The notes: generated by a model not told the origin, from the letters alone. A stretch of DNA of 64,000 nt from Candidatus Zixiibacteriota bacterium (GCA_035574315.1 DATLYW010000026.1:1-64000); one strand, 5' to 3'; shown: positions 16,366 to 27,511, counted from the first letter of the stretch. Translations and numbers: made by a program.

Positions 16366-17084
16366 ACAAGCTGCTCGTCCAACGCCGGCTGGTGGCCAGC
16401 CGCGAGGAAGCGCGCGGCCTCATCCTCGCGGGCGAGGTGCTCGTCGATCGGCGACCGATCACCAAGGCCGGGGCGCTCGTCGACCGCGGTGCCGAGATCC
16501 GGCTCAAGGAGCGGTCGCCTTACGTCAGTCGCGGCGGGGTGAAGCTGGAAAGGGCCCTGGCGGTCTTCGGAATTTCGGTCGCCGGCAGGATCGTGCTCGA
16601 CGTGGGCGCGTCCACCGGCGGGTTCACCGACTGCCTGCTCGCCCACGGTGCGAGCCGGGTCTACGCCGTCGACGTGGGCTACGGGCAGCTCGACTGGAAG
16701 CTGCGCAACGACCCGCGGGTGGTGGTTCTGGAAAAACGCAACGTGCGCTACCTCCGGCCCGCCGATCTGCCGTCGCCGGCCGACCTCGCGACGATCGACG
16801 TTTCGTTCATCTCGCTGCGGCTGGTGCTTCCCGCCGTCCGCGCCCTCCTCGCGCCGCCCGGGGAGATCGTGGCGCTGATCAAACCGCAGTTCGAGGTGGG
16901 CAAAGGCAAGGTGGGCAAGGGAGGCGTGGTGCGGTCGGCCGAAGAGCACGCCCGGGTCATCGAAGAGATCAAGACGGCCGCGGCGGCGCTCGACCTGGAA
17001 ACGTTGGGCGTGGTCGAATCGCCCTTGTTGGGCCCGAAAGGAAACAGGGAGTTCTTCATCCATCTCCGGGGCGTTTCCCCGTAG
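16344..17084 (+). CDS. tlyA: TlyA-family rRNA 2'-O-methyltransferase
   Basis: A 246-residue protein with an N-terminal S4 RNA-binding domain (LDKLLVQRRLVASREEARGL) and an FtsJ-like methyltransferase domain with the SAM motif VLDVGASTGGFTDCLL. TlyA methylates cytidines in 16S and/or 23S rRNA. ATG at 16344 follows GCGAGGG and overlaps dxs by 22 bases. Placement after ispA-dxs is common in deltaproteobacteria. Confidence 0.9.
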   Translation: MGTRERLDKLLVQRRLVASREEARGLILAGEVLVDRRPITKAGALVDRGAEIRLKERSPYVSRGGVKLERALAVFGISVAGRIVLDVGASTGGFTDCLLAHGASRVYAVDVGYGQLDWKLRNDPRVVVLEKRNVRYLRPADLPSPADLATIDVSFISLRLVLPAVRALLAPPGEIVALIKPQFEVGKGKVGKGGVVRSAEEHARVIEEIKTAAAALDLETLGVVESPLLGPKGNREFFIHLRGVSP

Positions 17085-17134
17085 GCCGTCCGCTCCGTCC
17101 GCCGGTTTGGCTCGCGGCGAAGCGCCCTCGATCC

Positions 17135-17863
17135 ATGGCGAGATTCCGTCGCATCGCGCATCGGGGCGCTTCGGGCAACTACCCCGAGAACACCCGCCTG
17201 GCCTTCGTCAAGGCGCTCGAGGCGCGGGCGGACATGATCGAGCTCGACTGCCAGCTCAGCGGGGACGGTCACGTGGTGGTGTTCCACGACGAGCGCTTGC
17301 GGCGGATCACGGGGGCGGCAGGCGCCGTGTGGGAGAAGAGCCTGGCCGACCTCAAGCGGCTGGACGCCGGCCGGTGGTTCAAGAAATCGTTTCGCGGCGA
17401 GCGCATCCTCACGCTCGAGGAAGCCGTCGAAGTCGTCGCCGGCCGAGCGGATCTGTGCATCGACATCAAGCGCTATCCACGCTCGCCGGAGGGCATCGAG
17501 CTGAAGTCGCTCTTCATCTTGAGCCATTACGATTACCTCGACCGAACCGTGTTCTCCTCGTTCGACTATCGCTGCCTCCGGCGTGTCCGCGAGCTGGCGC
17601 CGGAAGCGAGGCTTGGCGTCCTCTGGGGGACGGGCATGCCGGAGGACCCTGTCGGCTTTGCCGAGGAGATCGCCGCCGCTTCGGTTCACGTCCAGAAGGA
17701 GCTCGCGACGCGCCGCTTTCTCGAGCGTTGCTGGGAAGCGGGCCTGGACGTTTACGTCTGGACGCTCGACGATATCCGGGAGATCGAGCACTTCGTCTCG
17801 CTCGGCGTCCAGGGGATCTTCACGAACTATCCCGAGCGACTGCTCCGGCTGAGCGGCGGTTGA
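17135..17863 (+). CDS. glycerophosphodiester phosphodiesterase
   Basis: A 242-residue GDPD TIM-barrel: AHRGASGNYPENT (catalytic His with Arg-Gly), MIELDCQLSGDGHVVVFHDE (metal-binding Glu and Asp, general-acid His) and a C-terminal VYVWTLDD block. It hydrolyses glycerophosphodiesters to glycerol 3-phosphate and an alcohol. No signal peptide is seen, so it is probably cytoplasmic. It lies 50 bases after tlyA and before the rpsU promoter, so it may be the last gene of the upstream operon. Confidence 0.9.
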   Translation: MARFRRIAHRGASGNYPENTRLAFVKALEARADMIELDCQLSGDGHVVVFHDERLRRITGAAGAVWEKSLADLKRLDAGRWFKKSFRGERILTLEEAVEVVAGRADLCIDIKRYPRSPEGIELKSLFILSHYDYLDRTVFSSFDYRCLRRVRELAPEARLGVLWGTGMPEDPVGFAEEIAAASVHVQKELATRRFLERCWEAGLDVYVWTLDDIREIEHFVSLGVQGIFTNYPERLLRLSGG

Positions 17864-17925
17864 GGAGCGGGACGGCGCGCTGGACGGGAGTCGGGTGCAA
17901 GGGACCGATTTGTCAATGGAATTGC

Positions 17926-17953
17926 TTGACTTGGCGCTCGATTGAGCTAGAAT
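17926..17953 (+). promoter_or_regulatory. sigma70-type promoter for rpsU operon
   Basis: TTGACT at 17926-17931 and TAGAAT at 17948-17953 are separated by 16 bases, 47 bases before the S21 start codon, where the macromolecular synthesis operon should begin. Confidence 0.7.
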
Positions 17954-18000
17954 CAAGTGTCCTTCAAGCGGCCGGAGCGGATTGGGGGTGATCCTGAGTT

Positions 18001-18195
18001 ATGACCGGTGTTCGAGTCCGTGAAAACGAATCCATCGAGAGCGCGATTCGGCGTTTCAAGAAGCTGTGCGAGAAAGCGGGCATCCTGGCGGAGCTGCGCA
18101 AACGCGAGCACTACGAGAAGCCCAGCGTGAAACGAAAGAAGAAGGCGATTGCGGCGCGCAAGCGGGCGATGCGGCGCGTGCGTCATTCGTTCTAA
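18001..18195 (+). CDS. rpsU: 30S ribosomal protein S21
   Basis: A 64-residue, very basic S21: starts with a short strand ([20 protein letters not shown]), then helices ending in [18 protein letters not shown]21 helps mRNA binding on the 30S platform. It heads the rpsU-yqeY-cvpA-dnaG-rpoD group, which links ribosome, replication primer and housekeeping sigma factor synthesis. The start ATG follows GGGGGTGATCCTGAGTT. Confidence 0.95.
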   Translation: MTGVRVRENESIESAIRRFKKLCEKAGILAELRKREHYEKPSVKRKKKAIAARKRAMRRVRHSF

Positions 18196-18230
18196 GCGTT
18201 TCGATCGAAAAGAAAAGCGCCTGTAACTCG

Positions 18231-18677
18231 ATGGGATTGAAGGCCGAAATCCAGGCCGAGATGAAGTCAGCCATGAAACGAGGGGAGCGGGTCACGCTCG
18301 ACACGCTTCGCCTGCTCTTGTCCGCCCTGCACAACGAGGAAATCAGAACCCGCAGAGAATTGAGCGACGACGAGGTCCGCCGAACCATCGCCAGCCTGTG
18401 TAAACAGCGGACCGAGTCGATCGAGGCGTTCAGGAAGGGAGGCAGACTCGACCTCGCAGCGAAGGAAGAAAGCGAGCTTCGGGTCCTGCAACGATTCCTG
18501 CCCCAGCCTTTGAGCGAGAGCGAGCTGCGCGCCGCCATCCAGGCGTCGATCGAGGAGGTCGGCGCCAAGAATATCGGGGATCTCGGCCGGGTCATGAAAC
18601 AGGTGATGCCCAAGGTCGCCGGGCGCAGCGACGGCAAGCGGGTGAACGAGCTCGTCAGGGAGATGCTCGGCGGCTAG
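18231..18677 (+). CDS. yqeY: GatB/YqeY domain protein
   Basis: A 148-residue helical protein homologous to the tail domain of the GatB amidotransferase subunit, known as YqeY. Diagnostic stretches are MKSAMKRGERVTLDTLRLLL, LQRFLPQPLSESEL and GDLGRVMKQVMPKVAGRSDG. The family probably binds tRNA, but its function is not established. It lies 35 bases after rpsU, the standard position. No clear Shine-Dalgarno sequence precedes the ATG, so coupling to rpsU translation is possible. Confidence 0.9.
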   Translation: MGLKAEIQAEMKSAMKRGERVTLDTLRLLLSALHNEEIRTRRELSDDEVRRTIASLCKQRTESIEAFRKGGRLDLAAKEESELRVLQRFLPQPLSESELRAAIQASIEEVGAKNIGDLGRVMKQVMPKVAGRSDGKRVNELVREMLGG

Positions 18678-18824
18678 GCCGTGACGCCGCGGCGATCGAT
18701 GGCTGTTCAATCCCTCGCGCGATTTGGCGCGTTCTTCGACCTCATTAGGTGGGGTGCTGACGCCGTGAATGATCGCAAGGGACGCGCCGGTTGAGTGCAT
18801 CCCGAGCAGGGATGCTCCCGGACC

Positions 18825-19346
18825 GTGAGTTTGGTCGACCTGATTCTTCTGGTGCTGCTCTTCCTGTTCGGCCTCAGGGGCTATTTCAAGGGGCTGTTTC
18901 GGGAAGTGCTGTCGGTCGGGGGACTGGTTTTCGGCTTCTACGCGGCGACGCGCCATGGCGCCGCCCTTGCGGAGCTCGCGGGCGGCTACTGGAAGTTTTC
19001 TCCGATTCTTCTGAAGAGCGCCGCGTTCGTCGCAGTGTTCTTTACGGTCTATTTTCTCTTCGCCCTCGCCGGCTGGCTCCTTCACCGCTCCGAAAAATTT
19101 CTTTTCCTCCACACCGTCAATCGGGTCGGCGGCATCGCCGTGGGCCTCGGCAAAGGAACGGTCGTCGCGGCGCTGCTGCTTTTCTTTCTCAGGCCGGCTT
19201 CCTGGATTCCCTCCTCCCTGCGAGAGCAAATGGACGCGTCGCTCCTCGCGCCGCCCTTCTCGCAGCTCGGCGAGAAGATGGTCCGGTTCGGCAAGGAACG
19301 GCTGTTTCCGGAGAACGCCAGGGGAGCGTCGAGCCGCACGGTCTGA
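18825..19346 (+). CDS. cvpA: CvpA family membrane protein
   Basis: A 173-residue protein with four predicted membrane helices (residues about 3-18, 22-42, 62-85, 100-120) and a polar C-terminal tail. The opening SLVDLILLVLLFLFGLRGYFKG is typical of CvpA, a family linked to colicin V export and envelope maintenance. I chose the GTG at 18825, where homology starts; an in-frame GTG ten codons upstream gives no family-like sequence. dnaG follows eight bases later. Confidence 0.85.
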   Translation: MSLVDLILLVLLFLFGLRGYFKGLFREVLSVGGLVFGFYAATRHGAALAELAGGYWKFSPILLKSAAFVAVFFTVYFLFALAGWLLHRSEKFLFLHTVNRVGGIAVGLGKGTVVAALLLFFLRPASWIPSSLREQMDASLLAPPFSQLGEKMVRFGKERLFPENARGASSRTV

Positions 19347-21066
19347 TATCCCCAATGATCAAGCAGGAAAAGATCGTCGAGATCCGCGAGCGCGCTTCGA
19401 TCGTCGAGATCATTTCCGACTACGTGACGCTGAAGCGGGCGGGCCGCAACTACATGGGGCTGTGCCCGTTTCACAGCGAGAAAACCCCTTCCTTCACCGT
19501 CAGCGAGGAAAAAGGAATCTTTCACTGCTTCGGCTGTCACCAGGGCGGCAGCGTGTTCGATTTTCTGATGCGTTACGATCATCTCTCATTTCCGGAGGCG
19601 GTCGAGCGTGTCGCCAAGCGCTACGGCATCGCGGTCGAGCGCTCCGGGCGCGACGGGGCCGCGGGCGTCCGGGAGGCCCTCTACCGGTTGAACGAGCGCG
19701 TCGCCGCGCATTATCAGCGCCTGCTCTTCAGCCGCGCCGGGGATGCGGCGCGGGCCTACCTGAAGAGCCGCGGCGTCGACGAGGCCACGGCGCGCCGCTT
19801 CATGCTGGGGTACGCTGCGCCGGGAGGCTCGGGGCTGGTCGACCTGTTGAGAAAAGAGGGGTTGCCGCTCCAGCAAGCGATCCAGCTGGGTTTGATCGGG
19901 GAACGCGGCGGGCGGGGCTTCTACGAGAAGTTTTTCGCCCGCGTGATGTTCCCGATCGCCGACGCCGCGGGAAAGATCGTCGGCTTCGGCGGGCGCGTGC
20001 TCGACCGCGCTCTGCCCAAGTATCTCAACTCCGCCGAGACACCGCTGTTTCGCAAGGGATCGACGGTTTACGGCCTCAATCAGGCGAAGGACGGGATTCG
20101 AACGAAGGACCGGGCGGTCGTCGTCGAAGGCTACCTGGACGCGATCGCTCTCCATCAGCACGGCGTGACCGACGCGGTGGCCACGCTGGGAACCGCTCTT
20201 ACGGTCCATCACGTGCGCGGGCTTGGGCGCTACACCCGAAACATCGTCGCGCTGTTCGACGGCGACGAAGCCGGGCGGAAGGCGGCGGCGCGTAGCTTCG
20301 AGATTTTCACGGAGGCGGGGCTGTTCGGAAGAGCCGCGTTTCTGCCCAAAGGCGAAGATCCCGACACCTTCGTGCGTAAGCGCGGTGGGGAGGCGGTCGA
20401 GGCCCTCCTGGAAAAGGCGGTTCCGCTGGCCGACTACGCCTTCACATGGCTCCAAGAGCGGTACGGCGACAGTCTGGAAGGAAAGAGCCGGATCGCGGCG
20501 GAGATCGGCCGGGTTCTCGCGAAGATTCAGAATCCGGTCGACGTCGATCTGCTCGTGCGCCGCGCGGTCGACGTGCTGGGGATCCGCGAAGAGCTGCTGC
20601 GCAAACCGGCTGCTCTTTCCGGGTTTCGGCCGGCGCCGGGTGTCGAGGCGCCGCGCTCATCGGCGACGCCGAATCGGGACGACGTCGCGGAACGGTCGCT
20701 GATCAGCCTGATGTTCCGCTTTCCGCAGATCGCGGAGAAGGTGCGGCGCGATAGCGAAGCCCTCCTGGGTTTCGGAGCGAAATGGCGCCCGCTGGTTGAC
20801 CTCATGCTCCGCGAATGGCAAGAACAGGGAAAAATCGACGCGCTGCGTGTCGCCCAGAACTGTCCGGTGGAAATGGCCGCGGAAATCACGGGCCTGGCCC
20901 TCGAGGGCGACAAGGTGTCCGAGGGCGACAGCGACAAAATGACGGAGGACTGCCTGTCTCACCTGCGCCGGAAGCACTTCCGCGCGCTCGAGCGAAGCCT
21001 GCGCAGCGCCATACGAGCCGCTGAAGAGCAGAAGGACGAGAAAGCCAAAAGGGAGAGGATACTAGA

Positions 21067-22938
<1,872 letters not shown>

Positions 22939-23005
22939 ATTGGATTTTCCCCCGCCCAGGCGATAGGCTTAAAGCCGTCAATCGCGGTGCGAAACCGTCC
23001 CCGAC

Positions 23006-23079
23006 GGGCCCATAGCTCAGTTGGTTAGAGCCACCGGCTCATAACCGGTTGGTCCCTGGTTCGAATCCAGGTGGGCCCA
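23006..23079 (+). tRNA. tRNA with CAT anticodon (elongator Met, or Ile2)
   Basis: A full cloverleaf: acceptor GGGCCCA/TGGGCCC, D arm with AGCTCAGTTGGTTAGAGC, anticodon stem ACCGG around CTCATAA, variable loop, T arm CCTGG-TTCGAAT-CCAGG, discriminator A at 23079. CCA is not encoded. CAT can be elongator methionine or lysidine-modified isoleucine tRNA; sequence alone does not settle it. It follows rpoD by 67 bases. Confidence 0.92.
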
Positions 23080-23193
23080 CTTCCCAAACCCCCAGAAGTT
23101 TCAGTCAGGTGGCCGACTACGGTGCGGCTCGCGGGGAACGGGTCGGTTGCGGCGGGTGGTCCGGCGGGAGCCGGACGCGAACGGCCGGAGAGA

Positions 23194-23916
23194 CTAGGTT
23201 TTCCTCGGCGCGGAGACGAGCTTCGCCGATTCCAGCACGGATTTATCCGATTCCCTGCCTGCCTCGACGTTCTTGTTGAACTGGCCTTCGAAGCTCCCGC
23301 GAGACAGCTCTTCCTGAGCGGAGCTCTTGGCGATGTTCGGCAGCGGTTTCACGATCTCGGCGGGAGGCTCGTCCTCGTTGATGAAGACCGCCGCTGCGAA
23401 AACGGTGGTCCAGAGGCCGTCCTTATTGCCGACCGCGGACTGGGTGATGTTCGTGGTGCGAACGATCTTTCCCGACATCTTGAACAGCTGCTCGCGCTCG
23501 TCCCAGTCCAGCTCCGGATCGAACTCGATGCCGAGGGTGGTGGCCAGCATGCTCGCCGCCAGGTCTTCGGCGTATTCTCCCGCTTTTTCGTCCGTCTCAC
23601 CGAAAGAGTGGTGCTCGGAAAGGTAGCCGTGCATCGAGGAGTCGGCGGGAATCGCGAGGCCGACAGAGGCGGCGATCAGGCGGTTGGGCTCGTTGTTGCT
23701 TTCGCGGTCGTACACGGCGAAAACGATTTCGCCGGGCCGGAGCAGCTTCAATCCTTCTTCTTTAGGGATGATCTTGCAACCCGGGGGATAGATGCTGGAA
23801 ACGAGCACGAGGTTGCAGTGAGCCAGACCCGCAACCCTGAGAGCCATCTCGAAGGAAGCCAGTTTCTCCTTGTGGACCCCGACCCCCTTGGTCAGAAACA
23901 TTTTTTTCGGGACCAT
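23194..23916 (-). CDS. pyruvoyl-dependent arginine decarboxylase
   Basis: A 240-residue protein of the PvlArgDC family. [11 protein letters not shown] (near residue 39) contains the Ser-Ser pair where self-cleavage generates the pyruvoyl cofactor at the new N-terminus. [20 protein letters not shown] and the opening [23 protein letters not shown] also match. It converts arginine to agmatine for polyamine synthesis or acid resistance. The last 50 residues are polar and not part of the conserved core, so it is longer than archaeal (about 165) and chlamydial (about 195) forms. No speB or agmatine deiminase is adjacent. Confidence 0.85.
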   Translation of the reverse strand: MVPKKMFLTKGVGVHKEKLASFEMALRVAGLAHCNLVLVSSIYPPGCKIIPKEEGLKLLRPGEIVFAVYDRESNNEPNRLIAASVGLAIPADSSMHGYLSEHHSFGETDEKAGEYAEDLAASMLATTLGIEFDPELDWDEREQLFKMSGKIVRTTNITQSAVGNKDGLWTTVFAAAVFINEDEPPAEIVKPLPNIAKSSAQEELSRGSFEGQFNKNVEAGRESDKSVLESAKLVSAPRKT

Positions 23917-24217
23917 TTTTCCTGGACTTTAACATGCCACGACCGCGCGCACAAGAAAAAATCCGCAGTCGCGGGAAATTTCTACGGGAAAACCGCCGGC
24001 GTCTTTCGGCGGTCGTCCGGAAGACCGCCTCCCCCGGCTCGCGGCATCCGGCGGGGAGCCATCCCACCGCTTCCACGACGAAGGCCAAATGTAGCCGTTC
24101 CTGCGTGGCTGTCAACAGGAAGCGGCGGCCCGGGCGGAAACCACCGCCGGCACGTCGAGCGTTTGCGAACCCCTTTGACCCGTCCACTCGGCGTGTGGTA
24201 TTCGGCCGTGAGAGGGA
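23917..24217. other. intergenic region, no gene seen
   Basis: About 300 bases between two divergent genes. There are several GC-rich stems (for example CCGCC...GGCGG near 23993-24012). A reading frame exists on the plus strand, but it is arginine/proline-rich and carries no family-like segment. The promoters of both flanking genes should lie here, but no clear -35/-10 pair stood out. Confidence 0.5.
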
Positions 24218-25294
24218 ATGATGGGCGCGGATTTCGTCAGCAACCAGGAGATCATCGTCGAGGCTCGCCGCAGGCTCGACCAGAACGCCTGGAACTATCT
24301 CTCCGGAGGCGCCGAGTCGGAAACCACGATGCTGAGGAATCGGTTGGGCTTCGACCGGATCGCCTTGCGCCCGCGGGTGCTTGCCGACGTTTCGACGGTC
24401 GACACCTCCACGGAGTTCCTCGGCCATCGGCTGAGAATCCCGGTGCTGCTGGCGCCGATCGGATCGCTGCAGACGCTCACGCCTGAGGGCGGAGCGGCGG
24501 TGGCGAAAGCCGCCGCCGAGTTCGGCACGGTGAACTTCGTAAGCTCCGTCACTCAGCCGAGCCTGGAGGAGATCTCGGCTGCAAGCCCGAGCCCGAAGGT
24601 TTTCCAGCTCTACGTCCAAGGCGATATGGACTGGGTAAGGCAGATTCTCGGCCGCGTAAAGCGAGCGGGCTACCGCGCGCTTTGTCTCACGGTGGACACG
24701 GCCTATTACGGCCGCCGGGAACGGCAGATGAGGGGCCGCTGGCTGCCTCCGAGCCGCCGCCTTTCCGGCTACGAGTACCGGGCAAGGCTTACGTGGGAAA
24801 CGATGGACGTCATCAAGGAGATCGGGGAATTGCCGTTCATTCTGAAGGGTGTGGCCACCGCCGAGGATGCGGCCATCGCCGTCGAGCACGGAGTCGATGC
24901 GATCTACGTTTCCAATCACGGGGGACGGCAGCTCGATCACGGCCGGGCCACGATCGAGATGCTTCCCGAGATCGTCGCGGCCGCGGGCGGGAAGGCGGAG
25001 ATCGTGCTCGACGGTGGAATCGTTCGCGGGACCGACGTGTTGAAGGCGATCGCTCTCGGCGCCAAGGCGGTCGCGATCGGCAAGCTGCAGGGCTGGGGGC
25101 TCGGCGCGGCGGGGCAGGCCGGCCTGGTGAGGGTTCTTGAGCTGCTGGAGGACGAACTGAAGGTAGCAATGGGCCTTCTGGGAGTTACCCGTCTGAACCA
25201 GCTCGACCGATCGTTCCTGTCGGAGGCCAAGTCTCCCGCGGTGCCCCACGAGATGAGCGCGTTTCCCCATCTGCCGGGAGGCCGGCTGCTCTGA
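24218..25294 (+). CDS. FMN-dependent alpha-hydroxy-acid oxidase/dehydrogenase
   Basis: A 358-residue TIM-barrel of the glycolate oxidase/L-lactate dehydrogenase (LldD) family. The FMN and substrate site shows DTAYYGRRERQMR, LKGVATAEDAAIAVEHG and the catalytic histidine in SNHGGRQLDHG. It oxidises L-2-hydroxy acids to 2-oxo acids, passing electrons to oxygen or quinone. The N-terminal WNYLSGGAESETTMLRN matches the family. ATG at 24218 follows GAGAGGGA. The DsrE-type cluster begins 144 bases downstream behind its own promoter-like site. Substrate not determined. Confidence 0.85.
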   Translation: MMGADFVSNQEIIVEARRRLDQNAWNYLSGGAESETTMLRNRLGFDRIALRPRVLADVSTVDTSTEFLGHRLRIPVLLAPIGSLQTLTPEGGAAVAKAAAEFGTVNFVSSVTQPSLEEISAASPSPKVFQLYVQGDMDWVRQILGRVKRAGYRALCLTVDTAYYGRRERQMRGRWLPPSRRLSGYEYRARLTWETMDVIKEIGELPFILKGVATAEDAAIAVEHGVDAIYVSNHGGRQLDHGRATIEMLPEIVAAAGGKAEIVLDGGIVRGTDVLKAIALGAKAVAIGKLQGWGLGAAGQAGLVRVLELLEDELKVAMGLLGVTRLNQLDRSFLSEAKSPAVPHEMSAFPHLPGGRLL

Positions 25295-25345
25295 CCGCCG
25301 TCGCCGGGGGGATCCGGGGCGCCTGCAGTGCGCCTTTGTACCCGG

Positions 25346-25372
25346 TTGACATCGGCCTTCAAATTCTATACG
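25346..25372 (+). promoter_or_regulatory. possible promoter before DsrE-family cluster
   Basis: A consensus TTGACA at 25346-25351 is followed after 15 bases by TATACG at 25367-25372. The spacing is short and the -10 imperfect, but it sits in a locally AT-rich stretch 66 bases before the first cluster gene, in a gap that needs a promoter. Confidence 0.45.
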
Positions 25373-25438
25373 GGGGAGTTCAGGCTCTCGTTCTTCCGTT
25401 AGGGTTACAACCACAGGTTCGAGCAAAGGAGGGAAGCA

Positions 25439-25765
25439 ATGGCGAGGTATTTGGTCATTGAGTCGCGGGATCCTTTCGACAGCTCGGACTCCGCCTATCT
25501 TTCCGAGCTCGTTCGAGGCATCGCCGCGCGGGGAAACCCGACGACGCTGTTCCTCATCCAGAACGGCGTGCTGCCGGCGCGCAAAGGCGCCAAGCCCGGT
25601 GACGCGCTGGCGGCGCTGATCCGTTCGAAGGTCGAAGTCCTGGCCGACGATTTCTCGCTGAAAGAGCGGGCGATCACCCAGCTTGTCGACGGCGTGAAAC
25701 CCGCCGACATCGGACGGCTGGTGGATATGCTCATGGAGCCGGGCACGAAGGTGATCTGGCACTGA
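25439..25765 (+). CDS. DsrE-family protein 1 (no cysteine)
   Basis: A 108-residue alpha/beta protein beginning RYLVIESRDPFDSSD, with a strand-helix pattern like DsrE/TusD or DsrH/TusB folds. It has no cysteine, so it cannot carry sulfur by itself, and ends with VIWH. GGAGGGAAGCA precedes the ATG. It starts a cluster of three small genes spaced 11 and 10 bases apart, which recalls the DsrE-DsrF-DsrH hexamer in which only one subunit carries the active cysteine. Function inferred from fold and context only. Confidence 0.65.
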   Translation: MARYLVIESRDPFDSSDSAYLSELVRGIAARGNPTTLFLIQNGVLPARKGAKPGDALAALIRSKVEVLADDFSLKERAITQLVDGVKPADIGRLVDMLMEPGTKVIWH

Positions 25766-25776
25766 AGGGAGGACGT

Positions 25777-26190
25777 ATGCCATCCGGTAAGACGCTCACG
25801 GTCGCTATCATGGATGCGCCCTACGAGTCCGCGAATTCCACCACCGCGATGCGGATCATCGACGCGGCGCTGAAGAAGGGCCACAACGTCAACGTCTTCG
25901 CTTACGAGGGAGCGGTCAATCTGACGATGAAGGCCCAGGCGGCGCATCCCAATCCCGTAAAAGGAACCACCGTCGAGCAGGAGCAGCATCCGACCACGAA
26001 GGATTGGGTCAGCGCGCTCTTCAAGCTGGCCAGCGAAAAGGGCGTCAGGCTCGACTGGGTCAATTGCGGTCTGTGCGTCGACGAGCGCGGCGCGGGCGAC
26101 TGGATCGAGGGGCCGCGGCGGGGCGGGCCCAAAGATCTGCTGGACGCCTCCAACACGAGCGACGCGACGTTGATCATCCCGACCAAGTAG
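25777..26190 (+). CDS. DsrE-family protein 2 (with CxxC)
   Basis: A 137-residue DsrE-like protein starting LTVAIMDAPYESANSTTAMR. It has the only cysteines of the cluster, in NCGLCVDERGAGDW near residue 105, close to where DsrE and TusD carry their persulfide-bearing cysteine. It is thus the candidate sulfur-carrying or redox subunit. GGAGG lies seven bases before the ATG. The flanking cysteine-free paralogues suggest a hetero-oligomer. Confidence 0.7.
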   Translation: MPSGKTLTVAIMDAPYESANSTTAMRIIDAALKKGHNVNVFAYEGAVNLTMKAQAAHPNPVKGTTVEQEQHPTTKDWVSALFKLASEKGVRLDWVNCGLCVDERGAGDWIEGPRRGGPKDLLDASNTSDATLIIPTK

Positions 26191-26200
26191 GAGAGCTGCC

Positions 26201-26584
26201 ATGCCGAAGATTCTGAACGTTGTGGAGACGGCCTACCGAGCAACGATCGAGGAGCAGGACGACACCGTGCTCTGGCTCAGCCACATGTTGAAGAACAGCG
26301 GGGCGGACATCGCCGTCTTGCTCAGGGCCAACGCCGTGAACTATGCGGCGAAGGGTCAGGACGCGAGCGGCCTGGCTTTCGGGGCCGCGCGCATGGCACG
26401 CGGCCCTGAAATCGATAAGGACGTCGCAAACTTGCTGGCCAAGGGCGTGCCGGTTTACCTCGTCGAAGAAGATGCCGTGGAGCGCGGCCTGGTGGACGGC
26501 CAGCTCCTGGACGGGGTGAAAAAGATCAAAAAGCAGTCAGTTCCCGAGTTGTTGGACCAGCACGACCAGGTCTGGCACTGGTAA
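26201..26584 (+). CDS. DsrE-family protein 3 (no cysteine)
   Basis: A 127-residue DsrE-like protein: KILNVVETAYRATIEEQDDT, ADIAVLLRANAVNYAAKGQD, GVPVYLVEEDAVERGL. The pattern is that of DsrE-fold subunits, with no cysteine. It ends QVWHW, similar to the VIWH ending of the first gene, which suggests those two are closer relatives. GGAGAG precedes the ATG. It ends nine bases from the convergent gene at 26594. Confidence 0.65.
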   Translation: MPKILNVVETAYRATIEEQDDTVLWLSHMLKNSGADIAVLLRANAVNYAAKGQDASGLAFGAARMARGPEIDKDVANLLAKGVPVYLVEEDAVERGLVDGQLLDGVKKIKKQSVPELLDQHDQVWHW

Positions 26585-26593
26585 TTCCGGTCT

Positions 26594-27511
26594 CTACCAC
26601 TCGGTGCCGAAGACTGCGATTTCCCTCAGCTCGTAGCTGCCGGCTCGATTGACGAGCACGACGCCGTCGAACGGCTCGGTATAGGCGCGGTCGACGGTTC
26701 GAACGACCTCGCGATTGTCCAGGAAAACCGCCATCTCGTTATCCGCGCCGCGGCGCCATTCCAGAACATGGAGCCGGCCGTCGTCGAGGCCGTAACCCAG
26801 ATCGGCGGTCTCGATCACGGCTGAGCGGCCGGGAGCAACGCGCAATAGACTCAAGGACGGGCGCGGGCCCGATTCGTAAACCAGCCGATAGCCGTAGCTG
26901 CGGTCATCCCCCAGGTATGGCCCGAACTCGAGGCGGCCGTCGCCCTCGATGGGCGCCTCGAATTTCAATCGGAGTCTTGCCGCGAAGGAGTTGCTGACGC
27001 GTACGGGACTGAAGATCTCCGCGGCGATGGGCGTATCGGTCGAGCGATCCAGCTCTTCATCCCGGTCCCGCATGACACCGAAGATCCCCTGAAACAGGTC
27101 CACGGCGGCATCCATGCGCCTTCCGGCCTGGATGCGACGCTCGCGCCGAAGTGGCTCGAATGCGGTTCTGAGCCCATACCCTTTCACGACGCGGAAGTCT
27201 CCCTGGCTCACGGTCCAAGCGGGATCATAAGTATAGTTGCCGTCGCGGAAGTCGTCGTAGAAAAGGGAAACTCTCCAGGGCCAGTCATAACGGCGTACCA
27301 GCTCGCGCAGGCGGCTGACCATCCGCCGGTCCGAGCGCGGATCGCGATCCGCCTGCTGAATCAGATCCTTCAGCTGATCGACCAGCTCCAAAGTTCGCTG
27401 GTCGACGGCAGGCGCTGCGGAGTTCTGTCCCCAACCGGGAGAAACCAAAGCAAGAAGGCACGTGACCGTTAGCGCCGAAATGGAGATGCGCTCCTTGCAT
27501 TTCGCATCCAT
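26594..27511 (-). CDS. secreted beta-sandwich (LamG/DUF1080-like) protein of unknown function
   Basis: A 305-residue protein. The ATG at 27511 has GGGAGG nine bases upstream and opens a signal peptide (ISISALTVTCLLALVSPGWG). After a helical segment (residues about 35-75) the rest is beta-rich with aromatic and Gly/Asp turns: FYDDFRDGNYTYDPAWTVSQG, LRLKFEAPIEGDGRLEFGPYL, VLEWRRGADNEMAVFLDNRE. DFRDG..WTV..G is typical of concanavalin-like or 3-keto-glycoside-hydrolase-type jelly rolls. No catalytic motif is evident. Convergent with the DsrE cluster. Confidence 0.7.
   Translation of the reverse strand: MDAKCKERISISALTVTCLLALVSPGWGQNSAAPAVDQRTLELVDQLKDLIQQADRDPRSDRRMVSRLRELVRRYDWPWRVSLFYDDFRDGNYTYDPAWTVSQGDFRVVKGYGLRTAFEPLRRERRIQAGRRMDAAVDLFQGIFGVMRDRDEELDRSTDTPIAAEIFSPVRVSNSFAARLRLKFEAPIEGDGRLEFGPYLGDDRSYGYRLVYESGPRPSLSLLRVAPGRSAVIETADLGYGLDDGRLHVLEWRRGADNEMAVFLDNREVVRTVDRAYTEPFDGVVLVNRAGSYELREIAVFGTEW

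Noticed and set aside
23934-24221. 95-codon plus-strand frame in the spacer after the arginine decarboxylase gene
   Set aside because: Very rich in Arg and Pro, no ribosome site, no homology pattern.
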